Positions 1-6,938 of a DNA stretch of 12,119 nucleotides are shown piece after piece; position 1 is the first letter of the stretch, and every line of letters begins with the position of its first letter. Under the pieces are notes generated by a model. It was given only the letters and a program-made list of their open reading frames with translations, had not been told where the DNA came from and searched no databases. Both the position numbers and the translations under genes were made by a program. Source of the DNA: an uncultured Eubacteriales bacterium (GTDB taxonomy: Bacteria; Bacillota; Clostridia; Christensenellales; CAG-138); NCBI GenBank assembly GCA_900547135.1, contig URFJ01000054.1, forward strand, positions 1-12,119. The letters run 5' to 3'.

Positions 1-1
1 A

Positions 2-1510
2 GCAATCGCTTATTATAGATACTCCAGCCACCGACAGGGGGAGCAGTCGATTAAGGGGCAGCGCGCCGCGGCCGAACGATGGGCTAAAGAAAACGGCTAC
101 ATAATAGTTAAAGAGTATATAGATCGCGCCCAAACGGGTATGAATGACAAGCGGGAGAGCTTCCAGAGCATGCTGGCAGAGTTGGGACAAGTACGGCCAG
201 GCGTCCTGATCCTGTGGAAGGTTGACAGGATGGGCCGCAATAAAGAAGAAATTGCAGTTAATAAGCATCGTGCAAAAAAGCATGGCGTAAAGGTAGTCTA
301 TACGGCGGAGAACATCCCAGGCACGCCAGAAGGCGTAATACTGGAAAGCTTGATGGAAGGTCTTGCAGAGTATTACAGTCTCCAATTATCCCAAAATATA
401 ATACGTGGTTTGCGGGTTAGCGCATCTAAAGCGCAAAGTCTTGGCGGCAATCGTCCATTAGGTTACGTGACGGGACCGGACAAGAAATTTGTAATAGATC
501 CAGAGAAGGCCGCAATAGTAAGACAGGTGTTCGAGCGATATGTTAACGGTGAAACTCAAGCAGAGATCGCAAGAAGCCTGAACAAGCAGGGGCACAGAAC
601 ATTAAAGGGGCATACGTTTACACATAACAGTTTGCGCAGTCTACTCACAAACGAGAAGTATATAGGTATTTATAAGTACAAAGACGAGCTTAGGATAGAC
701 GGTGGAGTACCGGCAATAGTAGATGTCGAGACATTTGCAAAGGCACAGGAGATGATGATATTGAACAAAAAGGCGCCCAGTCATAAAAACAAAGAAGATT
801 ACCTGCTCACTGGAAAAATATTTTGTGGAATTTGCGGTGGCATGATGGTTGGAGTCAGCGGCAAGGGAAGGCTGGGGACTAAATACTGCTATTATATGTG
901 TAACAACAGGCGGGGAAGCAAGACCCACAAAACGGGATGCACCAAGAGAAACGTGCGTAAAGATTGGATAGAAGAAATCGTAATACGGGAGACAAAGAAG
1001 CTGCTATTCGATGATGAGTTGATGGATTTCATTGCCGAAAGTACATACAAGTATTATATCTCGAAAAACAAAAACGCCCAACATGAAAAATCACTGCAAG
1101 ATAATCTGCAAAAGGTGGAAAATGCCTTAAAAAACATAATGAGGGCAATCGAAGCAGGGATTTTCAACGATACTACAAGACAGCGCATGGACGAACTTGA
1201 AGCTCAGAAAAAGCAGATACTGATCGCCATTGAACAAGAAAGACTGAAAACAGGGCTAGCGCTTACAAAAGAGCACATATTGTTTTTCCTATATAAATTC
1301 AGGGAGTTTGATTTTGATGATGTTATATTCCAAAAGCGCTTAATTAAAACGTTTATTAATGCCATCTTTGTTTATGATGACAAGATAACCATTACGTTCA
1401 ATTATACAAGTGACAATAATGCTATAACCTTATCAGAGATGGAAAATAGCCGTAAGAATGGGTTCGACTGCTCCGCGTTAAGCTCCACCAAACAAGCGTC
1501 GCAGCTTTGA
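2..1510 (+). CDS. Large serine recombinase (site-specific integrase), 5' end cut by window edge
   Basis: The protein reads open from the window edge for 502 codons; the frame at base 2 gives the classic N-terminal block YYRYSS..RQ..QSIKGQR, so only a few residues are missing. The catalytic serine is one of the two Ser codons at 23-28. The resolvase fold continues through the WKVDRMGR segment (about 218-241) and EGLAEYYSLQLSQN (about 356-397). The recombinase domain follows (about residues 150-255), then a zinc-ribbon with CxxC at 824-835 and further Cys at about 899 and 938, then a coiled-coil stretch (about 1080-1250) and the usual C-terminal domain. This family integrates and excises phages, ICEs and mobilisable transposons by Ser-linked double-strand exchange between attP and attB. 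No other element gene is visible, so the element type is unknown; its body would lie to the left. The length is typical for the family and no frameshift is seen. Confidence 0.93.
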   Translation, partial: AIAYYRYSSHRQGEQSIKGQRAAAERWAKENGYIIVKEYIDRAQTGMNDKRESFQSMLAELGQVRPGVLILWKVDRMGRNKEEIAVNKHRAKKHGVKVVYTAENIPGTPEGVILESLMEGLAEYYSLQLSQNIIRGLRVSASKAQSLGGNRPLGYVTGPDKKFVIDPEKAAIVRQVFERYVNGETQAEIARSLNKQGHRTLKGHTFTHNSLRSLLTNEKYIGIYKYKDELRIDGGVPAIVDVETFAKAQEMMILNKKAPSHKNKEDYLLTGKIFCGICGGMMVGVSGKGRLGTKYCYYMCNNRRGSKTHKTGCTKRNVRKDWIEEIVIRETKKLLFDDELMDFIAESTYKYYISKNKNAQHEKSLQDNLQKVENALKNIMRAIEAGIFNDTTRQRMDELEAQKKQILIAIEQERLKTGLALTKEHILFFLYKFREFDFDDVIFQKRLIKTFINAIFVYDDKITITFNYTSDNNAITLSEMENSRKNGFDCSALSSTKQASQL

Positions 1511-1533
1511 TGCAGAGTTGCGGCGCTTGTTTT
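1491..1533 (+). terminator. Intrinsic terminator overlapping the recombinase stop codon
   Basis: Bases 1491-1508 pair with 1514-1531 in an 18-bp stem (including G-T wobbles) around a five-base loop, followed by a short T run at 1530-1533. The left arm is formed by the last codons and stop of the recombinase gene. The A-rich start of the left arm would give a weak T run on the opposite strand, so it may also stop leftward transcription. Confidence 0.75.
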
Positions 1534-1840
1534 AACAGTTATATGTTCGGAAGAACACAGATGGCAACATGGGTAACAAACCTAATAATCGCCGACAGAG
1601 TATGGAGCGAATGACTTGGCTCTGTAAACATGAATTCTGCGTGGCAAAATTGCAACCTGATTGTAATGTGGAAAATGCTAACTGGACGCGCTTACCGTGA
1701 GGTTACTCATTGGATGGGCTATTCGAACGGCCTGATTTTACTTAGGCGTATGGATGCGGGCATAGACGTCATGTCTGGATTGGATGGGGACTTTACCGCG
1801 ACGCTTACCGCCGCTCAATAGAAAGAGGAAGGAGCCTACA
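1534..1840 (+). other. Decayed spacer with broken short reading frames, no recognised gene
   Basis: No intact gene is recognised in these 307 bases. One plus frame reads from ATG 1561 (MATWVTNLIIADRVWSE), hits an in-frame TGA at 1612-1614, and then continues open through the ATG at 1630 to the TAG at 1819-1821 (63 codons after that ATG, ending DGDFTATLTAAQ). A second plus frame is open from ATG 1569 for 43 codons to a TGA at about 1698. Neither has a convincing ribosome binding site, and I cannot assign either product to a family. The two overlapping, interrupted frames look like a remnant gene with indels, similar to the damage in the lipoprotein gene that follows, but a small genuine gene at 1630-1821 cannot be excluded. 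Confidence 0.45.
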
Positions 1841-2315
1841 ATGATAAAATCGACATACCTGCTTCTTGTTGCCCATTATTGCTGATGTTGCTTTCCGGAT
1901 GTGGCAGCGCTGCGACACAACCGCCGTTGGAAACGGAAACGCCGCCCGACATCACGAATCCACCTATATCCACACCGACGCCCATCCGCCCGAAAACAGC
2001 CAGTCCCCGGAGCCTGTTGATGCACAGCGGCCTTCCGACACATCCGTTGTCTATATTACGGCTGATATCAGCGCAGAGAGCTTGCTTGCTGTTTATAACG
2101 CTTTAGGCGCTACCCCTTCCGGCCATATTGCCATCAAACTGTCCACCGCACCGGCGAACCCGGCAGCAACTATTTGCGCACAGATCTCATAGGCGACTTG
2201 GTGCAGTCTTAATCCCACAATCGTGGAATGCAATACGGCTTATGGCGGGTCACGCGCCAATACCGCGATGCACTATCAGGTGGCGGAGGGATCACGGATA
2301 TACCTCCATAGCCGA
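1841..2315 (+). pseudogene. DUF362-type lipoprotein pseudogene, frameshifted and 3'-truncated
   Basis: A ribosome binding site (AGGAAGGAG, about 1826-1834) precedes ATG 1841, which encodes a signal-peptide start (MIKSTYLLLVA) that runs into a stop at 1883. The signal continues in the next frame with a perfect lipobox, LMLLSGCGS, at about 1882-1908, followed by a Pro/Thr-rich linker typical of exported lipoproteins. The mature domain then appears in pieces: VVYITADISAESLLAVYNAL (about 2043-2102), HIAIKLST, then GEPGSNYLRTDLIGDLVQS (from 2153), LNPTIVECNTAYGG (from 2208) and DHGYTSIAE (from 2290). From memory these match, in order, the N-terminal half of DUF362 domain proteins, whose intact members carry KLSTGEPG and VECNTAYGG blocks. 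At least five frame changes are needed (near 1880, 1985, 2150, 2207 and 2289), and everything after about 2315 is missing. The family function is poorly known (putative Fe-S/ligand-binding). Clustered sequencing error is an alternative explanation for the indels but not for the missing end. Confidence 0.8.
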
Positions 2316-2324
2316 AACAAGTAT

Positions 2325-2370
2325 AAAAAGGCGAGGTATTCTCACAACACTCAAATGCTGTAAAAATACC
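2325..2370 (-). terminator. Terminator of the tRNA-Leu gene
   Basis: Read on the minus strand, a 15-bp stem (arms 2370-2356 and 2349-2335, with three G-T wobbles) with a six-base loop begins six bases past the tRNA CCA end. It is followed, after five bases, by a run of five T (2329-2325). The position directly behind the tRNA supports a terminator, although the T run is slightly offset from the stem. Confidence 0.6.
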
Positions 2371-2376
2371 CTGCAA

Positions 2377-2459
2377 TGGTGCGGCTGGCGAGATTTGAAC
2401 TCGCAAGGTTTCCCCGACGGATTTTAAGTCCGTTGTGTATGCCATTCCACCACAGCCGC
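2377..2459 (-). tRNA. tRNA-Leu(UAA)
   Basis: The minus strand folds as a class II tRNA. The acceptor stem GCGGCTG/CAGCCGC is perfect, the discriminator is A and the CCA end is encoded (2379-2377). The anticodon arm ACGGA-CTTAAAA-TCCGT shows anticodon TAA, decoding UUA leucine. A long variable arm and the T arm GCGAG-TTCAAAT-CTCGC complete it. The gene has its own promoter and terminator. Its 3' end faces the decayed region and the serine recombinase; tRNA 3' ends are common integration sites, although large serine recombinases usually use other targets. Confidence 0.97.
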
Positions 2460-2473
2460 ATTTCAACGTTGAT

Positions 2474-2502
2474 ATGATATTAGTTTTTTCTCTAAACGTC
2501 AA
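2474..2502 (-). promoter_or_regulatory. Sigma-A-type promoter of the tRNA-Leu gene
   Basis: On the minus strand TTGACG (2502-2497) and TATCAT (2479-2474) are separated by 17 bases. The predicted transcription start is about 7-8 bases upstream of the mature tRNA 5' end at 2459, a normal short leader. Confidence 0.65.
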
Positions 2503-2526
2503 GAGCAAAAGATAAAGTTCAGCAGA

Positions 2527-2940
2527 TTAACCGCCAGATTCGATCTGCCTGTCAAGTTCAGCCTTGATTGAATCGTGAGGATCGCTCCATCCTTTTGGCT
2601 TAACCACCTTATTATCTCCATTTCTAAATCGTGGCTTCCCATCGGGCCAGAGTTTTGACATGTTTGCGCGATGAACGATATCCATGATGGGTTGGGGATG
2701 TACGCCCATTTCTACGAGGGTGCCAAGAGCGAAATAAATCAGATCGATCATCGCGTCCGCCTGCTCGGTTAAATCATCTCTTAATGAAGCTTCTAAAAAT
2801 TCGGCTATTTCATCCTGCATCCAACTACAGCGCGTTGCGGCGCGTTCCTTAGATATACCGCAAGGACGCTCCGCTACTGGAACGTCAAACGCCCTGTGAA
2901 ACTCAAAAACCTGTTCCCACGCATTATCAAGCCCCGCCAT
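2527..2940 (-). CDS. MazG/PRA-PH-superfamily nucleotide pyrophosphohydrolase
   Basis: A 137-residue all-alpha protein resembling the phosphoribosyl-ATP-pyrophosphohydrolase-like (MazG-type NTP-PPase) family, which hydrolyses nucleoside triphosphates to NMP and PPi with Mg2+. The metal-binding signature is visible as E44xxE47 in DEIAEFLEA and E59/D62/D66 in EQADAMIDLIYF. The downstream stretch NMSKLWPDGKPR (about 93-104) and the VVKPKGW block (about 112-118) are typical of a single-domain subfamily in Bacillota and phages. Start ATG 2940 has an AGAGGCGG ribosome binding site a few bases upstream. The gene reads away from iorA and towards tRNA-Leu, with no terminator seen between them. A house-cleaning role against non-canonical nucleotides is inferred; the actual substrate cannot be read from sequence. 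Confidence 0.85.
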   Translation of the reverse strand: MAGLDNAWEQVFEFHRAFDVPVAERPCGISKERAATRCSWMQDEIAEFLEASLRDDLTEQADAMIDLIYFALGTLVEMGVHPQPIMDIVHRANMSKLWPDGKPRFRNGDNKVVKPKGWSDPHDSIKAELDRQIESGG

Positions 2941-2998
2941 TTTACCGCCTCTTCCATTAAATTAGTGTTTAGGTATAAATCCTTAGATTAAACATTAT

Positions 2999-3028
2999 AT
3001 TCTATCATGGAAAAATTTTAAATGTCAA
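2999..3028 (-). promoter_or_regulatory. Promoter of the nucleotide pyrophosphohydrolase gene
   Basis: On the minus strand a perfect TTGACA (3028-3023) lies 18 bases before TAGAAT (3004-2999). An overlapping TATAAT is a little further downstream. The predicted start is near 2992, leaving a leader of about 50 bases before ATG 2940. Confidence 0.65.
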
Positions 3029-3037
3029 TTTTCCTAT

Positions 3038-3052
3038 TATATACGGTATATA
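3038..3052. promoter_or_regulatory. Perfect 7-1-7 palindrome between divergent promoters (candidate operator)
   Basis: TATATAC-G-GTATATA is a perfect inverted repeat with a one-base centre. It lies 10 bases upstream of the -35 of the leftward promoter and about 50 bases upstream of the likely rightward -10 of iorA. The size and spacing fit a dimeric repressor site, but the sequence is AT-rich, so chance is possible. No regulator gene lies in the window. Confidence 0.3.
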
Positions 3053-3102
3053 TGACGCCGACTACTTTTATAGCGTTAATTACTGGATTATACTTATATG
3101 GA

Positions 3103-3108
3103 TATAAT
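3103..3108 (+). promoter_or_regulatory. Candidate -10 box for iorAB
   Basis: A consensus TATAAT lies about 54 bases before the iorA start codon in an AT-rich divergent intergenic region. At a spacing of 17 bases the -35 position reads TTACTG (3080-3085), a poor match, so the promoter may be activator-dependent or the true -35 differently placed. Confidence 0.4.
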
Positions 3109-3161
3109 GTTGTGTACGTATATTTTACGACATAAAATTCTTTAGACGGAGGTAGGTAATA

Positions 3162-4892
3162 TTGAAACAGCTAATGCTTGGCAACGAGGCGATTGCAAGA
3201 GGCGCATACGAGGCTGGCGTCCGCGTATCAAGCGCATACCCTGGCACGCCCAGCACGGAGATAAATGAAAATGTCGCCAACTACCCCGAGATATACTGCG
3301 AGTGGGCGCCTAACGAGAAGGTAGCTGTCGAGGTTGCGCTAGGAGCCTCTGTAGCCGGCGCGCGTAGCATGGCATGCATGAAGCATGTAGGTCTTAACGT
3401 AGCGGCGGACCCGTTCTATACTGCGACATACACGGGTGTAAACGCAGGGCTTGTGGTTGTCGTAGCCGACGACCCGGGAATGCATTCATCGCAGAATGAA
3501 CAGGACACAAGAATGCACGCAAGAGCGTCTCACGCCCCGTGCCTTGACCCATCCGATAGCCAGGAATGCAAGGATTTTATGCGTGTGGCTTTAGAGATAA
3601 GCGAAGAATATGACACGCCGGTTATATTAAGGCTTACGACGAGAATAGCGCACGCGAGAACCGTTGTTGAACTCGGCGAAAGAAAAGATGTTCCTCTGAA
3701 GGAATACGTAAAAGACAATAAAAAGTATGTTTCAATGCCTGGCAATATGATTGGCCGCCACCTGTTTGTGGAAGAGCGTGAAAACCGCTTGGCTGAAGCT
3801 GCAAATAGGCTTTCAATAAACCGCATTGAGTGGGGCGATAAGCGTGTCGGGGTGATAACTTCAGGCGCGGCTTATAACTATGTTAAAGAAGCGATGCCAA
3901 CAGCATCGGTGCTTAAGCTGGGACTTGCCTATCCGCTGCCTAAAAAACTTATTGAAGAATTTGCTTCTGAAGTTGAAGAACTTTATGTAATAGAGGATAT
4001 GGAGCCGTTCTTTGAGGATACCATCAAGGCGTGGGGAATAGCCTGTTCAGGCAAGGATAAGACAGGTGTGCAGGGCGAGCTTTTCACGAAAAAAATTGCC
4101 GCCAAGTTTATGGGCGAACCCGAAGCCGGCCCTATGAATACCCAGGGCATACCGGTGAGGCCGCCTGTGCTCTGCCCAGGATGCCCGCATAGGGGGCTTT
4201 ATTATATCCTTGGAAAGCTGAAGTTAACAGTGTGTTCGGATATTGGCTGTTACACGCTTGGCGCGCTTGCGCCCCTGTCGGGAGTGGATACCTGCGTATG
4301 TATGGGCGCGTCAATAGGAATGGCCCACGGTATGGAAAAGGGCAGGGGAGTTGAGCAGGCGAAAAAGACCGTTGCCGTGCTTGGAGACAGCACGTTTTGC
4401 CATAGCGGCATTACCGGATTGTTAAACATGATGTATAACCGTTCGGTTGGTACTGTTATAATTGCCGATAATTCAATAACAGGCATGACTGGACATCAGC
4501 ATAATCCATCGACGGGTTTTGATATACACGGAAATCCCGCTCCGGCGATAAACCTTATAAAGCTGTGCGATTCCATGGGCATAAAGAATGTTACTGTAGT
4601 TGACCCTTACGATCTCAAAGAGCTGGAGCGCGTTGTTCGCGAGGAGACGGCACGGGAGGAACTGAGCGTAATAATCAGCCAAAGGCCCTGCGCGCTTATA
4701 GTAAAGCAGCCCGGCATTCCATTTGTATGTGATGAGGAGAAGTGCAGGAATTGCGGAATGTGCATGAAAATAGGCTGCCCTGCGATAAAAAGGACCGGTA
4801 AAAGCGTGGAAATTGATCCGACACAATGCGTAGGCTGCGGATTATGTTCGACAGTATGTCCGTTTGGCGCGCTAAACGCGAAAGGAGAGTAA
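3162..4892 (+). CDS. iorA: Indolepyruvate:ferredoxin oxidoreductase alpha subunit
   Basis: The 576-residue length is near the family norm. The enzyme oxidatively decarboxylates aryl-pyruvates (indolepyruvate, phenylpyruvate) to aryl-acetyl-CoA, passing electrons to ferredoxin in the anaerobic cytoplasm. The N-terminal pyrimidine-binding region begins MLGNEAIARGAYEAG and AYPGTPSTEI (25-34). A central CPGCPHRG lies at 338-345. The TPP motif starts GDSTFCHSG (408-416) and closes with ADNS (435-438). The C-terminus is ferredoxin-like, with two 4Fe-4S sets at C528/C531/C534/C539 and C556/C559/C562/C566. The TTG start fits the family N-terminus and has GGAGG at 3148-3152, nine bases upstream. It is followed four bases later by iorB. 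Confidence 0.96.
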   Translation: MKQLMLGNEAIARGAYEAGVRVSSAYPGTPSTEINENVANYPEIYCEWAPNEKVAVEVALGASVAGARSMACMKHVGLNVAADPFYTATYTGVNAGLVVVVADDPGMHSSQNEQDTRMHARASHAPCLDPSDSQECKDFMRVALEISEEYDTPVILRLTTRIAHARTVVELGERKDVPLKEYVKDNKKYVSMPGNMIGRHLFVEERENRLAEAANRLSINRIEWGDKRVGVITSGAAYNYVKEAMPTASVLKLGLAYPLPKKLIEEFASEVEELYVIEDMEPFFEDTIKAWGIACSGKDKTGVQGELFTKKIAAKFMGEPEAGPMNTQGIPVRPPVLCPGCPHRGLYYILGKLKLTVCSDIGCYTLGALAPLSGVDTCVCMGASIGMAHGMEKGRGVEQAKKTVAVLGDSTFCHSGITGLLNMMYNRSVGTVIIADNSITGMTGHQHNPSTGFDIHGNPAPAINLIKLCDSMGIKNVTVVDPYDLKELERVVREETAREELSVIISQRPCALIVKQPGIPFVCDEEKCRNCGMCMKIGCPAIKRTGKSVEIDPTQCVGCGLCSTVCPFGALNAKGE

Positions 4893-4896
4893 GACC

Positions 4897-5472
4897 ATGA
4901 CAGATAATATTGTTATAGTTGGCGTAGGCGGTCAGGGTACGCTTTTAGCAAGCAAGATATTGGGCTATATAGCGCTTGAAAACGGCTGTGACGTACGGGT
5001 TAGCGAAGTGCATGGCATGAGCCAGCGCGGCGGAAGCGTTGTAACCTATGTCCGCATAAGCGATGATGAGAAGCTCTATTCCACAATAGTGGAGCAGGGG
5101 TGCGCCGATGTCGTGCTTGCTTTTGAAAACCTTGAAGCGCTTCGAGCCCTGCCCTATCTTAAAGACGAGGGAACGATAATAGTAAATACGCAGGAGCTGC
5201 TCCCAATGCCCGTGATCACCGGAGCCGCCGAATATCCAGACGACTGCCTTGAAAGGATTAAAAATTACGGGGCGAATATAATAGAGCTTGACGCAACGGG
5301 CATTGCGCACGAGTGCGGAACCTACCGTGCCGCGAACGTGGTGCTTATAGGCGTGCTTGCCAAAAAACTGCCGTTTACGTATGATCAATGGATGAAGGCG
5401 ATTGAAGCTAATGTCAAGCCAAAATTCATTGAAATAAATAAAGAAGCCTTCAGGCGCGGGTATGAATACTGA
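4897..5472 (+). CDS. iorB: Indolepyruvate:ferredoxin oxidoreductase beta subunit
   Basis: This 191-residue protein is the gamma-domain-like partner of IorA, completing the 2-oxoacid:ferredoxin oxidoreductase. It shows the nucleotide/CoA-binding start IVGVGGQGTLLASKIL (residues 7-22) and the family hallmark EVHGMSQRGGSVVTYVR (about 37-53). The C-terminal half (ANVVLIGVLAKKLPF) is also typical. The gene starts four bases after the iorA stop, and its ribosome binding site (AAAGGAGAG) lies within the iorA end, so the two are translated from one transcript in equal amounts. A terminator at 5548-5572 closes the unit. Confidence 0.95.
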   Translation: MTDNIVIVGVGGQGTLLASKILGYIALENGCDVRVSEVHGMSQRGGSVVTYVRISDDEKLYSTIVEQGCADVVLAFENLEALRALPYLKDEGTIIVNTQELLPMPVITGAAEYPDDCLERIKNYGANIIELDATGIAHECGTYRAANVVLIGVLAKKLPFTYDQWMKAIEANVKPKFIEINKEAFRRGYEY

Positions 5473-5547
5473 CTATTTGTATAGCCTGTTTAATGAAGGC
5501 CGCTTCACCAACAACGCTAATGCAACCGCAATAGCACCAAGGGGTTT

Positions 5548-5572
5548 AAAAGGCGTCACCGGCGCCTTTTTT
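5548..5572 (+). terminator. Intrinsic terminator after iorAB
   Basis: AAAAGGCG (5548-5555) pairs perfectly with CGCCTTTT (5563-5570) around a seven-base loop, and the T run extends to 5572. It lies 75 bases past the iorB stop and separates iorAB from the aminotransferase-family gene. Confidence 0.8.
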
Positions 5573-5652
5573 GCCCTGATATAATAAAAAGCTTTATTTT
5601 ATGCTAAGAACTTAGAACAGCAGGCCGCAAGCTTATTCTATTGTGTTAGTAT

Positions 5653-5658
5653 TATAAT
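5653..5658 (+). promoter_or_regulatory. Candidate -10 box for the PLP lyase gene
   Basis: A consensus TATAAT lies 45 bases before ATG 5704 and downstream of the iorAB terminator, where a new promoter is expected. No good -35 hexamer is visible at 16-18 bases upstream. No riboswitch or T-box motif was recognised in 5573-5703. Confidence 0.4.
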
Positions 5659-5703
5659 AGATCGCCGTTAATCAGTTTAGTCAGTATAGGAGGAGGCTTA
5701 TCC

Positions 5704-6888
5704 ATGTATGATTTTGATACCGTTATTGACCGCCGCGGCACCGGAGCCTCGAAATGGGCGATGGCGCCAAAACATATATATGAGGGGGGATACACACCTC
5801 TTACAATAGCCGATATGGAGTTTAAGACAGCGCCAGAGATACAGGCAGCGCTGCACAGGGCTGTGGACCATGGAATATACGGTTATACCTACGCGGACAG
5901 CGAGTATTTCGAAGCGCTCAAGGAATTCATGCTAAAGCGCCGTGGCTGGGAAGCAAGGCATGAGTGGTTTGTAACTACACCGGGTGTGATATCCGCGTTG
6001 AATATAGCGGTGCGGGCATTTACTGATAGGAGCGATGCTGTAATAATACAGCCGCCCGTATATCCCCCGTTTAAATCGGTTGTACAGAGAAATGGAAGAA
6101 CGCTTCTGGAGAACCCCCTAATATATAAAGATGGGTTCTATACAATGGATTATGAAAACCTGGAATTATTATGTAAGAGGGCCGACGCAAAGCTGCTTAT
6201 ACTTTGCAGTCCTCATAACCCGGTTGGCAGGGTATGGACATATGAGGAATTGAAACAGCTCGGGGAGATAACAAAAAGAAATGGGGTTATGGTCCTCAGC
6301 GATGAAATACACGGGGAGCTTATACTTAATGGAAACAGGCATATTACGTTTTCAACCATAGATGGTATGATTGAAAACTGCATTATTTGCACTGCAATGA
6401 GTAAAACGTTTAATTTAGCCGGAATGTGCTGTTCTAATATATTCATACCTAACGCTGAAGCTATGAACGCTTTTAGACGGAGGATTGAGGAGGAGGGCAT
6501 CCCAGGGATTCCCGCGCTGTCAAGGTATGCCGCCATAGCAGCGTTCAGAGATGGAGGAGCGTGGCTGGACAAGCTGATCAAATACGTTGAGGAAAATTTT
6601 GAGACGCTATATGATTTCATTGACAGGAAACTTCCAATGCTTGACTATATAAGGGCGGAGGGTACTTATCTTGCGTGGATAGATATGAGACGGCTTGGAT
6701 TGACCGTGGAAGAGCAGGAGGACTTAATGCTCAACAAGGCAAACTTAGCCCTGGACGAGGGTTATATATTCGGAGACGGGGGCTCTGGGTTTGAGCGAAT
6801 CAACCTGGCGCTGCCAAGATCTGAGCTTCTAAGATCGTTGGAGCGGCTCGAAAATGCTGTCTATTCTTTAGCCGTTAAGAGAAAATAG
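5704..6888 (+). CDS. MalY/PatB-family PLP-dependent C-S lyase / aminotransferase
   Basis: This 394-residue fold-type I PLP enzyme has the length of MalY/PatB cystathionine beta-lyases. IADMEF (35-40) corresponds to the WVADMDF block of the family. Y120 in PPVYPPF and N172 in SPHNPVGRVW contact the cofactor, D200 in LSDEIHGEL pairs with the pyridine nitrogen, and K234 in MSKTFNLAG is the Schiff-base lysine. The Arg in NLALPRS near the C-terminus should bind the substrate carboxylate. The expected reaction is beta-elimination of cystathionine or cysteine conjugates to pyruvate, ammonia and a thiol; some members act as aminotransferases. AGGAGGAGG at 5688-5696 supports the start. The gene sits after the iorAB terminator. 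A supply of 2-oxoacids to IorAB by transamination would be attractive but is only inference. Confidence 0.9.
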   Translation: MYDFDTVIDRRGTGASKWAMAPKHIYEGGYTPLTIADMEFKTAPEIQAALHRAVDHGIYGYTYADSEYFEALKEFMLKRRGWEARHEWFVTTPGVISALNIAVRAFTDRSDAVIIQPPVYPPFKSVVQRNGRTLLENPLIYKDGFYTMDYENLELLCKRADAKLLILCSPHNPVGRVWTYEELKQLGEITKRNGVMVLSDEIHGELILNGNRHITFSTIDGMIENCIICTAMSKTFNLAGMCCSNIFIPNAEAMNAFRRRIEEEGIPGIPALSRYAAIAAFRDGGAWLDKLIKYVEENFETLYDFIDRKLPMLDYIRAEGTYLAWIDMRRLGLTVEEQEDLMLNKANLALDEGYIFGDGGSGFERINLALPRSELLRSLERLENAVYSLAVKRK

Positions 6889-6899
6889 GTAATCCCATA

Positions 6900-6908
6900 T
6901 GTTATAAT
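6900..6908 (+). promoter_or_regulatory. Extended -10 promoter for the DUF4438-pcrA-ligA operon
   Basis: TGTTATAAT matches the extended -10 element (TG-n-TATAAT), which works without a strong -35; none is seen. The start would fall near 6915, about 24 bases before ATG 6939. No terminator hairpin is visible between the upstream PLP lyase gene and this site, so read-through could add to expression. Confidence 0.45.
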
Positions 6909-6938
6909 TGATTATAGATATAAATTGGAGGTAAAACC

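Noticed and set aside
1461..1490. A tRNA-3'-end-like string in the recombinase tail (GGTTCGACT followed by TCCACCA)
   Set aside because: The five bases either side of the would-be T loop do not pair, and no anticodon or acceptor arm can be built upstream; it is coding sequence.
1484..2453. Possible att direct repeat: TCCACCA near 1484-1490 and again within the tRNA-Leu 5' half (about 2446-2452)
   Set aside because: Only seven bases match, and the tRNA copy is in the wrong part of the gene for a tRNA-targeted att site; expected by chance.
2209..2508. A minus-strand open frame of 99 codons spanning the tRNA-Leu gene
   Set aside because: It runs through the tRNA itself and its terminator and has no ribosome binding site; an artefact commonly produced by tRNA sequence.
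4473..4826. Long antisense frames within iorA (up to 117 codons)
   Set aside because: They lie opposite well-conserved TPP and Fe-S coding sequence, lack ribosome binding sites and show no recognisable domain.
5600..5640. Possible riboswitch or T-box leader before the PLP lyase gene
   Set aside because: Only a small CTAAG-AA-CTTAG palindrome is present; there is no T-box sequence, no S-box motif and no terminator close to the start codon.
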